A stretch of 64,000 bases of DNA, from positions 307,609,061 through 307,673,060 of the forward strand of contig OY856186.1 in the NCBI GenBank assembly GCA_963693315.1, given 5' to 3'. The DNA comes from Diogma glabrata. Lineage: Eukaryota > Arthropoda > Insecta > Diptera > Cylindrotomidae. This document shows, one piece after another, positions 11,590 to 23,290 of the stretch (within the stretch, counting starts at the first letter, position 1; each line of letters starts with the position of its first letter). Position numbers and translations under genes: made by a program. A model generated the notes under the pieces. It did no database searches. It was not told where the DNA came from and saw only the letters and a program-made list of their open reading frames with translations.

Positions 11590-11985
11590 TAATATTGATC
11601 AAATCTCTCGATCAATGAAAAGTTATTAAATTTTTAAATATAAAATAAATCAATATTGATCAAATTTCTTGATCAATGAAAAGTTATTAAATTATTGAAT
11701 ATAAAATAAATTAATATTGATCAAATTTCTCGATCAATGAAAAGTTATTAAATTATTAAATAAAAAAAGAAAATTCATATTGATCGAATTTCTCGTTCAA
11801 TGAAAATTAGTGTTACCAAAAAAATATTAAACATAAAATTATAAAATTCATATTGATCGAATTTCTCAATCAATGAAGAGTAGTGTTACAAAAAAATATT
11901 AAACATAAAATTATAAAATACATATTGATCGAATTTCTCAATCAATGAAAACTAGTGTTACAAAAAATTATTAAACATAAAATCA
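11590..11985 (+). repeat. Tandem array (60-72 bp) with an internal palindrome, six copies
   Basis: TATTGATC(A/G)AATTTCT followed by CGATCAATGAAAA recurs at about 11593, 11653, 11714, 11779, 11851 and 11922. Each unit contains the dyad TTGATC..GATCAA, so every repeat can form a small hairpin. The first three units share the spacer GTTATTAAAT, the last three share GTGTTAC..TTAAACATAAAAT, so the array has two subfamilies. A donor-like AGGTAAGTG follows at about 12125, again like an LTR-element leader. Confidence 0.75.
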
Positions 11986-12099
11986 TTAAATCATGCATTA
12001 TGTTCCCAAGTTTGTTAGTAAATAAATGGTAAAAAATTGTACGAGAAATAGGTGTTTTCAACAAAAAAAATTAACCAAGAGAAACCACGATCTTGAGAT

Positions 12100-12300
12100 C
12101 CACAACGGTAAGAGGTTAGAACCAGGTAAGTGAACCTTTCTTGTTTAAATTAAAACGACAACTACGCTACGACTCATACAATTGGAAAGATCAGTAGATC
12201 GCCACAATAAAATCAATACATTGAATCAATTCAACATTTCGAGGCCACAGCCGGGTTCGTCACCTCCTGGCGTAGCGGGTATCTCTAGTCGTCAGAGGTG
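12100..12300 (+). promoter_or_regulatory. Leader-like segment with donor consensus
   Basis: Downstream of the palindromic array, CAACGGTAAGAGG and CCAGGTAAGTG give two splice-donor-like sites. A GC-rich block with GGTTCGTCACC and TGGCGTAGCGGG lies at 12250-12282. A TGG-initial string after a leader could be a primer-binding site, but no complementary tRNA was identified. Weak. Confidence 0.2.
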
Positions 12301-12439
12301 CCGTTACGACCCCCCCACAGTGCCTCAATTGCGCAAATGAGAGCACAGGGAGTAGTCTAGAGACAGTTGAATTTACTATTACCATAAGGTATTGTTCTGT
12401 TGTTTTACCTTCTTTGGTCCAACAGATAACAAATATTTC

Positions 12440-12640
12440 AAAAAAAAATTTTCTCATTTTGTAAGGTTAAGTTTATATAAAGAAAAAAAATCAAAAAAAC
12501 AATTTTTTTTTCTCATTTTTGTAAGGGTAAATTTATGAGATTTATATAAAAAAATTAAAAAAAAAAAAAAAAATTTTTTTCTCATTTTGTAAGGTTAAGT
12601 CTATATGAAAGTTTTGTATAAAGAATTGAGAAAATAGAGA
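12440..12640 (+). repeat. Three copies of a 60-70 bp A/T-tract repeat
   Basis: TTTTCTCATTTT(T)GTAAGG(T/G)TAA recurs at about 12448, 12507 and 12578, separated by runs of A and T. Low complexity; replication slippage is the likely origin. Confidence 0.65.
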
Positions 12641-13505
12641 AAAACAATATTTTTCTTATAAGGTTTAAAGGTTTAAATTTTTATTTTGTAAACCTACAAT
12701 AACTGATTTTTTTGGCTATGTGAACTAAAGAGATATTTCTTAGCAATATGTAAGAAATATCTTTCACTAGCGAGAGGGTAATGTGGTAACCAACCTACCA
12801 TTTCAGTTTACTTAACTTTGGTTTAACACCTTATGTATCCAGTGTACATTCTACTATACATTGTATTGTTACCCAATATCATATTTTCTAATTATTATGT
12901 TAGAATAGACAAAATTTAATCGAATGAGTTCTTAATTTGTTTAAAAGAAAACAAAAGTTTTATTTTACATTGTATGATGGATTTAAGTTTCACCAAAAAT
13001 GCAAGACAGCGTTTTTGGTCACGTAGTTCTTTTGAAGAACGATTGTTTAACGATCAAGAAAATTAAAAAATCAGTTGTTGTGTGGTATCCGTAGTGATCT
13101 GTAACCTCATAATCTGTTTAATTTTAACTAATTTTGGAAATATCAAAATTAATACTCATAAGAATTATTTGGTGAAATTCAAAGTAACAAATTATAATAA
13201 AGTTAATAGTTATTCTAAATTTCATAATAATTACTTGGTGAAATTCAAGTAAAATTATAATAAAGTATTTGTTATAATAATATTCATCGTAATTACTTAA
13301 TGTTAGTCAAAACAAAATTAAAACTTATCACTGTAATAATTGTTGGTGCATAAAAGATACGAAAATAAATAAATCAATTTTGGTAACAAGAAATACATTA
13401 AACACTGGTGTTATTATTGATGGTGAAGGAATTTGCAGACCGTTTATAATTCAATTGATACAATCTGGTTTTATACTGCATTTGGGGCACAGCAATATGT
13501 ATATA
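12641..13505. other. AT-rich stretch, nothing recognised
   Basis: Weak near-repeats of AATTACTTGGTGAAATTCAA occur around 13165-13250. No coding similarity was seen. Confidence 0.4.
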
Positions 13506-14331
<826 letters not shown>

Positions 14332-15485
14332 ATATATTAGTTATTATTTTTAGACTATGTATATTTTTTATTTTATTTTTTTTGTGAAGAAAAAGAATAA
14401 AATTTACACCGACAACAGGTTGTCAAGGGTTTACACTTTTAAGGTTATGACTTAATTATATAATTTGTGTAATTGTGTAAAATGGAGGTAGGAAGTTTTT
14501 TTTGCAAAAAATCGATATTTCTCGGCGTTTGTTTTAGTATATCTATTCGGTAATTTAACAACAAGAAAATAGTACATTTGTGGCGAACATAGCTTTAGCA
14601 AATTTTTGAGATATTACTGGTAACGCCTAGGTATTAAGTTTAATGTGCTGAATGTACAATCTATCTGTCAATTCAATTATTCACATTCGTACGTCGTCAA
14701 TTGGACAAAGTGGTATAGTAAAATCGGGAAATCTTCTTCTCGAAATATCTTTTTATCATTTGGGAATTAAATATTTTATGATGTATTTCGTTTTAATTCC
14801 TTCATAATTATTCGTTTGCATTATTTCATATTAATATTTAATAAATTGGTGAATATGATTATTTCATAATTTTTATTCCTGAAATACATCTTGCATATCT
14901 GTGATGGAGAATAATTATACATGCGTGCATACGTCATTTACTATGGCTAATATTTCATATTTCAATGACGATCAAATCAATTAATGGAATATAATTACAA
15001 TGTAATGAGTAGTAATTTAACTGGGTGATTTATGTACGTGAGAATTGAGATGAGTGAGATTATTTCAAATTATTTTTGCAGATGTTTTCACGTACTACAA
15101 AATGGAGATTTCAATTCTATATCAAAAATTTATTACAACTTTTTCCTACACAACAGCGTCATGTAATTGTTTTGTCGTTGTTTGTTTTTTTATTAAAAAA
15201 CATAAACAGCATTTAACACTGTCAAAATTATGGTTCACATGTTTATTCTTTTACATATCTTATAGATTATATCCATTGTATGGAATTATGCATATAATTG
15301 CTGATTAAGTACATCAAACATGGAAGTTGGGAAATCAGGAAATTATTATTGCAGTAAACATGAATAATGAGAATTTTCAAGACAATTATCGAGAATATTA
15401 TAATTATGTTAATTTAACATCAAAATTCTACTTATTGGTTGTATTTGTTATTGTATTCCACATTTTAATATTATTTAAAATTTGT
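14332..15485. other. Non-coding stretch
   Basis: Open frames at 15054-15308 and 15327-15572 match no family I recognise and overlap the end of an antisense LINE relic. Nothing else was seen. Confidence 0.4.
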
Positions 15486-15487
15486 CA

Positions 15488-15835
15488 AGTGCAATATGTG
15501 GGCGTTCATCTTGAGCGAAAACTAACGTGTCGTCAGCATAGAGTAAAGCTTCAGAGCCTTATGGAGTTATAGTCGGCATATCATGTATAGAAAAGTTGAA
15601 TTTTACATCAATTAAGTTTGAACTAGATTGTCCTATATTGACTAACAACTTTCTGTCCGTTAGAAAACTTTTAATCATCATTAAGGAGTGTTGGCTTTGA
15701 GGATTTGGCCCTTACACTACGTATAATCGAACGCCTTTTCCAAGTCAATTGAGCAAGTTACAGTACATTGTTTTTTATTCAGACCTTTGATAATGTTGTC
15801 TTGTAGATATAATCGCCATATAATCACCTAACTTT
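15488..15835 (-). pseudogene. Reverse-strand LINE reverse transcriptase relic
   Basis: Read on the minus strand, 15760-15715 gives SIDLEKAFDYT, the RT motif A with its catalytic Asp. 15690-15600 gives IKSFLTDRKLLVNIGQSS, and 15543-15500 gives LYADDTLVFAQDE, motif C with the catalytic YADD. Stops and frameshifts lie between them, and the GLPQG-type motif B is not recognisable. About 115 codons of the RT palm survive. Non-LTR (LINE) RT of uncertain clade. It is antisense to and unrelated in sequence to the intact LINE at 18.5 kb. Confidence 0.75.
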
Positions 15836-17590
15836 CCAAAATACAGTTTTCAAGATACAAATCAGCTGCTCAGCTGTCAAAATTTTGAAGTAGGAAAGTA
15901 GGTAAGGTAGTTTCGGAAAGTAGGTATTGTAAAAATGTATATTTAAAAAAAGGAAGTGCATGCCATCTCTACTTAACAGTATGTCAACTACGCCGAATTT
16001 TTAAGTGAAAATAAAAACTCATTCCATAAATATTAAATTATTTCTATTTTTCGTATTTTTTAGCTTTTTAGTTTTAAAATATGTTACCATTTCAGATTTA
16101 AAAAATATTTATATGCTTTGAGCCATATAACGGCTATAATATTATTACAATGGTGAGATAAAGCAATTCGAAATTAGATTTTTTCATGGTTAGCTGTAAG
16201 ATAAGTCAAAATTTTAGTTTGAGCTGTTTTTTTGAGTAAGTTTTTTTGTTATATTAAAAAATTCGCAAATTTCTATCGAAATTTATGATTACTAAAAAGA
16301 TTTAAATAAATAAATAATTTACAACATGTGTAATAATAAGCCATATTTACATGATGTATTACACAGACAATTCAATTACATATTATCATAATGTAAATAT
16401 GAAATTAGAGGTTTTTGATAACTAAAGTGAGAAACATAAACTTTACTTTGCAAGTTTGCTAAATTTCTTGAAAAATCCGCATTAATCGTTGTACCAAATC
16501 TTGTTGTTGAATTAAATGAACATGTATTCATCGTTAAATTTAATTTCTAAGACTTTGTAATACATTGTGTAAATATACTCTTTTATTACACATGTAAATT
16601 ATATTATCAATATATATTACTCTAAATTTCAACAGACATATTTATTTTATATTTAATCTTTTTATAATACCTGCCACAGTAGCCAAAGAAGTTTTACTTT
16701 AACTGCGTGTAAAAATTACTCACTTCATATTTTTTAAATATCTTAACACCAACTGTTTGTTACGATACTTTTAAAAAAGAATATTTCATAATTAACTATT
16801 ATTTTTTTTTATGTATATTGTCCGTAAATAATTCTAAAATAAATTAATGATGGTTTATTCTAGTTTAGAAAATAGATGGCTTTGAAAAACTTTCTTCCGT
16901 CACGAAAGTAATTTGAAAGTAAACATTGAAAGTAGTAGATTTTTGATAAAATTAATTTAAAATAAATAATTTAATTTAAAAAATAATTTTATTTAAATAT
17001 TAAAAAAAAATAGTGAAGAAAAAAATTTTAAGTTTCCAATATCAATGTCTTCTAATTTTAAATTTTGTTTGTGAAATTTAGTATGTATGCAAAAACTTAT
17101 TATATAACATACAAAGTCATAGTCAAAGTAAAAAAAAGAAATTTTTTTATTGGAAAAAATTTAAGATTTGAAATAATTTTAGAGAACATTGTAACACAGA
17201 TAAAAAATTTTATTAATCCAACAATTATTCTATCTTTAATTTTGATCTAGGAACGAAACAATTGTTTTTTAAAAGACAGATGATATGTTGTAAACCTTTC
17301 AAATCGATATTTTACTTACAAATGCAGTGTCGCATATTTTTTTAAACGAACAAACTCAGTTTCTTTCGCATTTTTATGTTGGGAAATCCTCAGTTTTAAA
17401 ATTAGGTCAATTCTTTGAATTATTTTTTATAAACCTTATAAACCCTAAACCTAATTTGTTTTGTTTTTGAGAAAACGGGCAATTAACGGTTTACATTTTC
17501 CGTCTAAAATCGATTTGAAAAAACATTAATCGAAAACAGATTTTTTGATTAATCGAAAACCGAAAAACAGTTACAAAGTATACAAGGAAT
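15836..17590. other. AT-rich stretch, MITE only
   Basis: Apart from the foldback at 16313-16600 nothing is recognised. The open frame at 17065-17250 is low-complexity. Repeated TTAATCGAAAAC strings occur at about 17520-17565. Confidence 0.4.
16313..16600. mobile_element. Foldback/MITE candidate, about 290 bp
   Basis: AATTTACAACATGTGTAATA and the following ATTTACATGATGTATTACA (16313-16366) recur inverted at 16549-16600 as TTGTAATACATTGTGTAAAT..TATTACACATGTAAATTA. The arms are about 50 bp and imperfect. No TSD could be fixed. Confidence 0.55.
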
Positions 17591-17914
17591 ACCACAGCAG
17601 TTAGTGCTCCGTTTAATAAGCGAAATTTAACCGTTTGTGACTGAAATGAGGAGAGGATCCGTTCCACTTCATCTTCGAGTATGTGTATAAATATGTTTAA
17701 ACTTAGTTTATTTAAAATTTGTTATTTATAGGTACTGTGTACATTAAATTTTTTGGCTAGTGGAAGCTATCAACGACGAGTTGGCTTGCATAACTTTGCT
17801 AATTTAAGTCAGACTATGGTTTCTAAATGCGTAAAGGAAATAACAAACATGACCTATATAAAACTTGCTGAAAAATACATTTGTTTCCCAACAGTTTGAA
17901 ACAGTGAAAGCAAG
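17590..17914 (+). pseudogene. Harbinger exons 1-2 (N-terminal domain)
   Basis: Exon 1 ends at 17678 (..PFVTEMRRGSVPLHLR), donor GT at 17679. Exon 2 runs 17732-17914 after TTATAG and reads on in frame as VLCTLNFLASGSYQRRVG, then LSQTMVSKCVKEI, the standard PIF/Harbinger N-terminal helix-turn-helix region (LRFLATGSYQ..LSQ..VSR). A stop follows the CFPTV segment shortly before the donor at 17915. The start codon lies upstream and was not found. Confidence 0.75.
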
Positions 17915-18413
17915 GTAAACATATATAATTTAATTTGCATGACATTTTACTATCTATGTATTTTGTACAATAATATAACGTCTAATTATTTTCTGATTAA
18001 ATAATAACACACATTTCAAGCTTTTCAATGATTTATTCGAAAACATTTCAAATCTTTTAATAATTCATTTTCCTCTTAATTAAAGTTCAAATTCAAACGA
18101 TCAACGGTCATCTCTTTAAACACCTAAATAAAACAAAAAAAATATTAAACGTACCAACAAACAAGGAAAAAATTGAACGAAAAATGTATTCTTTTCAATG
18201 TTGGTAGACTTTGTGTTGTGGACACAAAAATTATGATAAAATGTCATAATGGCGAACTAATGTTTCAGTCGAGTTTTAAATTTAAAAGTATTATTCGGTG
18301 TTTAACATTAAAACGAATAAGAATAAAAATTGAAAAGTTTAAAGTTAGAAACAGAGGAAAAATCCAAAAATCTCATTTTATTAGAGATATTCATATATTA
18401 TTTTAATTCTGAA

Positions 18414-21400
18414 CCAAAACCAAAATCAAAATCACAATAACAACGGTACTTTTCAGCACCATAAGACAAAAAATATTGGACCTTCAGTCCGTATTTTGCA
18501 ATTGAACATTGAAGGCATAAGCAAGTCAAAAACTGAACATTTACAAAGATTATTAAAAGATTACGACATCGACGTTATAATTCTGCAAGAAACGCATGCA
18601 GCAGATGAAGCGCAACTTACCTCTAGAGGAAACATTGTTGGTTACAAATTAATTAGTGCTATTTACCATCAATCATATGGATCTGCCACGTATGTTAAGT
18701 CAGAAATCCTGAACTGCACGCACGTACTTACACAGACGGACAACGATATACATCTTATTGTTGTTGATATATCGGACACGAAAATTGTAAACGTATACAA
18801 GCCTCCAAATACAGGATGGCCAGCTGCTACTCTACCATTATTTTATCATCCAGCAATATATGCTGGTGACTTCAATAGCCATCACACTCAGTGGTCCTAC
18901 TCAAATAATAATACCAATGGCGTGCAACTGACCGACTGGGCGGATGATAACAATATGTTCCTGGTATATGATGCGAAAGACTTGAAAACCTTTAGATCTG
19001 AAAGATGGCGACGTGATTACAATCCCGACCTCTGTTTTTCCACAAAAAACGAACAACGTAACCCTATTCCAATATCTAGGGCTGTCTTACAAGGTTTTCC
19101 ACGCTCTCAACATCGTCCAGTAATTCTTGAGGTAGGAATCCAAATTCCATTCGTTAACTCTACTCCTCAACCTAGATGGAATTTTAACAAAGCTGATTGG
19201 GATAAATATAGGATGAAGTTGGATGCAGTGATTCGCTGGATCCAACCCATTCCTAAAAATTACGATAGATTTGTTGGAGCTATCATCTCAACTGCAAAGA
19301 AATGCATCCCAAGAGGCTTTCGTGAAGAATATATTCCTGGCTGGAGTAAAGAGAGCGATATATTATATGAGGAGTACCTTAGTAGTGGTGAGGCAGACGT
19401 GGCTGATGACTTAATATACTCACTGGACGCCGCGAGAAAACAAAAGTGGATTAAGGCTGTTGAAAACATTGATTTTTCCCATTCAAGCAGGGAAGCATGG
19501 AGTCTCCTTCGGAAACTGGGTGGCTCAAACTCAATTACTCGTGCTAACAATGAAATAAATCCAGAGGACATCGCAAATCACATAGTAAATATGTCTCGTG
19601 CTTCTATTAATCGCCTTCATAAGAGAACAATTAAACGCAAATTAAGAGAAATGAAGCGCAATTGCTCGTCTCCATCGAAGTATGCGAACTCTTTTAGTAC
19701 CGAAGAACTAGAATCAGCTCTGTCCCAAACAAAAAACGGAAAAGCAGCTGGCTACGATGGCATTTTTCCAGAATTTCTTAAGAATGCTGGAAAAAATGTA
19801 AAACAGTGGCTAACTAAATTTTTCTCGAATGTCCTAGAAACTGGCAACCTACCAAAACATTTTAAGACTACGAAAGTGATAGCGATACTTAAGCCAGGTA
19901 AACCATCCAATGAACCAGGAAGCTATCGCCCGATTGCCCTTTTGAGCACCTGCTATAAATTGCTAGAACGGCTCATATACAATCGTATCGCACCGATATT
20001 GAATGACCAGATCCCAGTCGAACAAGCTGGTTTTCGTCCCAATCGCAGTTGCACTGACCAACTGCTCGCTCTAACATCCTATATCGAAGCTGGGTATCAA
20101 AAACAACTAAAAACAGGCGCAGTATTCATCGATCTTACTGCAGCATATGACACGGTCTGGCGAATTGGGATTATATATAAGCTGTTCAATGCAATACCTT
20201 GTAGCACCATCTCGCGTTTAATTAACAACATGCTGAGTAATCGTGTATTCAAAGTTCATCTAAATAATTCCTGCAGTAGGTCTAAAATGCTTAACAATGG
20301 TTTACCACAGGGTTCCGTCCTGGCGCCATTACTTTTTAATCTGTACATCCATGACATTCCTGACACAACATCAAAGAAATTTGGTTACGCTGATGATTGG
20401 ACCCTGGCCACTCAAAACAAAGACATGGGTGTTTTGGAGGATTTGCTCTCAACTGACCTAGCGATAATGAATGACTATTTTCGAACGTGGAGTTTATTTC
20501 CCAATCTAAGTAAAACCGAGAGCTCCTGTTTCCACTTAAACAACAAACTGGCAAAACACGAACTATCAGTGTTATTTAACGGCACTAACATTAAATACAA
20601 TCAACAGCCAAAGTACCTGGGCATTACTCTCGATAGAACTCTTTCTTTTAAACTCCACCTAGAAAATACGTCACAAAAACTTAAAACGAGAAACAATATA
20701 TTGCACAAACTGGCAGGCTCTACATGGGGTGCTACTCCAGCTACTCTCCGAACAACTGCTCTAAGTCTGGTTTACTCAGTGGCTGAGTATGGCGCACCAG
20801 TCTGGTTGAATAGCACACATACTCAAAAAGTTGACTGCCAGCTGCATGCTACGATGCGTACTATAAGTGGTACTATCAGATCCACCCCTTTACCTTGGCT
20901 CCCTGTGTTAAGCAATATCGCTCCACCTGCACTCAGACGCTCGCATGCTCTCATGCGTGAACATAAAAAGGTAACCAACAACACCACGTTACCCTTGCAC
21001 GAATATTACGGTGACCACACTCGTTGTCGATTGAAGTCAAGAAAGCCTCCACATAAAACTGCCAGCAACCTGCTGGCAACTGAGTTTAATATCTTGTATG
21101 CCTGGGACACCTCCTGGCAACATTACAACACAACTGGCCTTTCTATTACTAACCCGACTTCTACCCAACCTGGTTTCGATTTGCCACGTCATACCTGGAC
21201 TACATTAAACCGAATAAGAACGAATCATGGACGTTGTGCTGATTCTTTCTACAAGTGGGGCATTTCAGAGTCCCCTGAGTGTGACTGCGGCGCTCCACAA
21301 CAAACTATAAAACACATTGCAACTGTGTGTCCAATTCGACGTTACAATGGCAACATCTCAGACATCCATTTGGCAACTCCCGATGTAGTAGCATGGATAG

Positions 21401-21616
21401 ACTCGCTCGATGTAAACATCTAATGTTCAAATGTACTGCCCAATGTTCAAATATTTTACTTTTTAATTTACTTAAAAGACACGCAATCAAATCGATTGTA
21501 AGTTCATTTAATGTGCATCCATGTTTTGTTTTAGGTAGATTTCATAGAAGAGTCAACCTATTTTTAAGTTTAGTTTTTTAATGTGTCACAAAAAAAAACC
21601 ATACGCTAAATAAAAA
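18414..21616 (+). mobile_element. Non-LTR retrotransposon copy with 14-bp TSD
   Basis: ATTTTAATTCTGAA stands at 18400-18413 and again at 21616-21629, marking the target duplication; one base at the right end is shared. The insert begins CCAAAACCAAAATCAAAATC and ends ..ACGCTAAATAAAAA, without a long poly(A). It carries one long EN-RT frame and no ORF1, so it is either 5' truncated on arrival or belongs to a single-ORF lineage. It lies in the large intron between Harbinger exons 2 and 3, same orientation. Confidence 0.85.
18496..21423 (+). CDS. Endonuclease-reverse transcriptase of LINE, intact frame
   Basis: 975 codons without a stop. The frame is open upstream to the TAA at about 18436 but has no ATG near the domain start; the first residues seen are SVRILQLNIEG, so the copy starts inside or at a non-ATG start. 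Residues 1-230 are an APE-type endonuclease (QLNIEG, QETHA, YAGDFNSHHTQW). The last EN motif reads SQHRPV instead of SDHRPV. Residues about 440-700 are the RT: SYRPIALLSTCYKLLERL, FIDLTAAYDTVW (motif A), GLPQGSVLAPLLFNLY (motif B) and FGYADDWTLA (motif C, about residue 630). A C-terminal CX1CX8HX4C-like cluster (CDCGAPQQTIKHIATVC) is typical of LINE tails. Enzyme of target-primed reverse transcription. Looks young; clade uncertain. Confidence 0.85.
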   Translation: MQLNIEGISKSKTEHLQRLLKDYDIDVIILQETHAADEAQLTSRGNIVGYKLISAIYHQSYGSATYVKSEILNCTHVLTQTDNDIHLIVVDISDTKIVNVYKPPNTGWPAATLPLFYHPAIYAGDFNSHHTQWSYSNNNTNGVQLTDWADDNNMFLVYDAKDLKTFRSERWRRDYNPDLCFSTKNEQRNPIPISRAVLQGFPRSQHRPVILEVGIQIPFVNSTPQPRWNFNKADWDKYRMKLDAVIRWIQPIPKNYDRFVGAIISTAKKCIPRGFREEYIPGWSKESDILYEEYLSSGEADVADDLIYSLDAARKQKWIKAVENIDFSHSSREAWSLLRKLGGSNSITRANNEINPEDIANHIVNMSRASINRLHKRTIKRKLREMKRNCSSPSKYANSFSTEELESALSQTKNGKAAGYDGIFPEFLKNAGKNVKQWLTKFFSNVLETGNLPKHFKTTKVIAILKPGKPSNEPGSYRPIALLSTCYKLLERLIYNRIAPILNDQIPVEQAGFRPNRSCTDQLLALTSYIEAGYQKQLKTGAVFIDLTAAYDTVWRIGIIYKLFNAIPCSTISRLINNMLSNRVFKVHLNNSCSRSKMLNNGLPQGSVLAPLLFNLYIHDIPDTTSKKFGYADDWTLATQNKDMGVLEDLLSTDLAIMNDYFRTWSLFPNLSKTESSCFHLNNKLAKHELSVLFNGTNIKYNQQPKYLGITLDRTLSFKLHLENTSQKLKTRNNILHKLAGSTWGATPATLRTTALSLVYSVAEYGAPVWLNSTHTQKVDCQLHATMRTISGTIRSTPLPWLPVLSNIAPPALRRSHALMREHKKVTNNTTLPLHEYYGDHTRCRLKSRKPPHKTASNLLATEFNILYAWDTSWQHYNTTGLSITNPTSTQPGFDLPRHTWTTLNRIRTNHGRCADSFYKWGISESPECDCGAPQQTIKHIATVCPIRRYNGNISDIHLATPDVVAWIDSLDVNI

Positions 21617-21817
21617 TTTTAATTCTGAAATAATAATAGAAAAAAAGTAAGTAAAATTAAATGTTCTATTAGTACAAATTAATTGGTTTTCGTAATTTGG
21701 TAAATTTGGAGATGATGGGTTTTCTTTTCAAATTCATACTATGAAATGAGAAAATGGCTGTCTTGAAAACTCAATAGTGGCTGTGCAAATTTTTCCACAA
21801 CCAGAATTATATTGTGC

Positions 21818-22085
21818 ATTGCTGGAAGAAACCAAAGTGTATTGGGGAAGGAAACTATTGTATGGTGTTAAGAGAAATTATAAAATATTGCTGGAAGAAA
21901 TTAAAGTTTATTGAGAAGAGAAGCTGTTGTATATTGTTAGAAGAAAATGTATTGTATTGCTGGAAGAAATCAAAGTGTATTGTGAAGGGAAGCTCCTGTA
22001 TGTTGTTAGAAGAAAATATAACATATTGTGGGGAGAAATTGAAGGGTATTGTGAGGAGGAAATTATTGGATACCCGATCAAGAAG
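21818..22085 (+). repeat. 69-bp minisatellite, about four copies
   Basis: ATTGCTGGAAGAAA or a close variant starts at 21818, 21886, 21955 and 22024. The units share GTGTATTG.GAAG and TTAGAAGAAAAT. Being a multiple of three, the array keeps reading frames open on both strands (such as 21814-22194); these are not treated as genes. It lies in the disrupted Harbinger intron. Confidence 0.75.
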
Positions 22086-22288
22086 ACGATCATCAATCAC
22101 CATAAATTATAATAAGGGTTTTATTTGTTTTAGTATTATTATTATTACTAACGTTAGATCTTTATATTTTTTGAACCTTTTAATGGAAAGATAAATTTTT
22201 ACATAAGAGATTTCCCAATTTGAAGCTCGCGTGGGGGCACATTAGTATCCCGAGCGATTTATGATATTTGTGTCGTATGAAAGTCCAG

Positions 22289-22378
22289 ACAGATTCACGA
22301 ATTGAATCTTTATATTAAGTTTCAAGAAAAGTTTGGTACGGTACATTGGACGGTACACATATTGCAGTTACTGGACTA
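22289..22378 (+). pseudogene. Harbinger exon with DGTHI catalytic motif, cut by insertion
   Basis: After an acceptor at 22287-22288 the exon reads LYIKFQEKFG, then with a small frame slip LDGTHIAVTGL. DGTHI carries the first catalytic Asp of PIF/Harbinger. The reading is interrupted after the TA at 22377-22378 by the CACTGAA end of the nested transposon and resumes at 40893. Confidence 0.8.
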
Positions 22379-23060
22379 CACTGAAAATAATATGGTACAT
22401 TTATTTAATGTATCACATACATTAGGATTTTCTTTTAAGAAATTACATTGTCTTTACGTAATTTATCTAATAACAATGTACTTTACGTTGCTTTAATGTA
22501 AAATACATTGGTGAGTAAATTTTGGCTATTCTACGTTTAATGTAAAATATTTATTGAAAATTTTATAGCCATTTTAGTATGCTTTTTTCTTAAAATTAAC
22601 AGAATGTTTTAAATACATTGGTTTAATGTACTAAAACCAATGACTAAATACACCACAATAATGTAAATGTACATTGTACATTGCCTACATAAAAACAATG
22701 TACTTTTACATTGTTAATAAATAAACATTTACATTGAACCAATAACTATTTTAACCAATTTGATATTTCAGTGAATGATATTTTCCAGTTTCATTTTTGT
22801 TTTCAACACGCACGCATCGTTGAAATTATAATTAAATAAAGTGCAGAAAATTAAAATTAAAGTATTAACTAAAATCCGTGGTCAGTTTAGAAGTTCATGT
22901 GTATTAATTATTATCTGTGATAAAATATATAAAATAAAACCTATAAAAACGTGCAAAGAAACAGTTATTTAAATTGTTGGCGTCTATTAAAAAAAAACAA
23001 TGTATTACTACATTGAATTTTGGATTTACATTGGATTTGTTCTCCAAACGCATGCATAAC
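22379..23060 (+). repeat. Left subterminal repeat cluster of the outer element
   Basis: More than a dozen copies of ACATTG or CAATGT, often as TAATGTAAAATACATTGG or TTTACATTG, in both orientations, concentrated at 22390-22745 with stragglers to about 23030. The same words cluster at the right end (40430-40860). Such arrays are transposase-binding sites in CACTA elements; here that is an inference. Confidence 0.75.
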
Positions 23061-23087
23061 TAAATAAAGTGATTTTGTGACTAACAA

Positions 23088-23290
23088 CCCAGCTAGCACA
23101 AACGTGATCGATTACGCTAAAACCCAATAGTAATGCATTTTTTTATACATTCTATTGATCACGAAAGTAATCGATTACTACCTCCAATATAAAATTTGTC
23201 TTGTTATTGTTGCGTAATAAATATTTGTACACGCGTAATCAATAATTATACACGCGTAATCAATAATTGGTCACAGTTTGACACATTGCG
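23088..23290 (+). repeat. Left end of inner transposon with short repeats
   Basis: After the 15-bp terminus come TGATCGATTACG, GATCACGAAAGTAATCGATTAC and two tandem copies of ACACGCGTAATCAATAATT (about 23230-23270). AACGTGATC next to the terminus recurs near the right end as GATCACGTT, extending the inverted similarity. Confidence 0.6.

Noticed and set aside
12250..12285. tRNA-like B box (GGTTCGTCACC) as a SINE or tRNA gene
   Set aside because: No matching A box or cloverleaf could be built around it.
15054..15572. Two plus-strand frames with hydrophobic stretches
   Set aside because: AT-rich chance frames; the second runs antisense into a LINE RT relic.
18173..18406. 77-codon frame just before the LINE as a possible ORF1
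   Set aside because: It ends before the left target duplication, so it lies outside the LINE, and has no gag or zinc-knuckle features.
21814..22194. 126-codon frame with repeated GKKPKC/EENVLYC motifs
   Set aside because: Product of a 69-bp minisatellite whose period is a multiple of three; frames are open on both strands.
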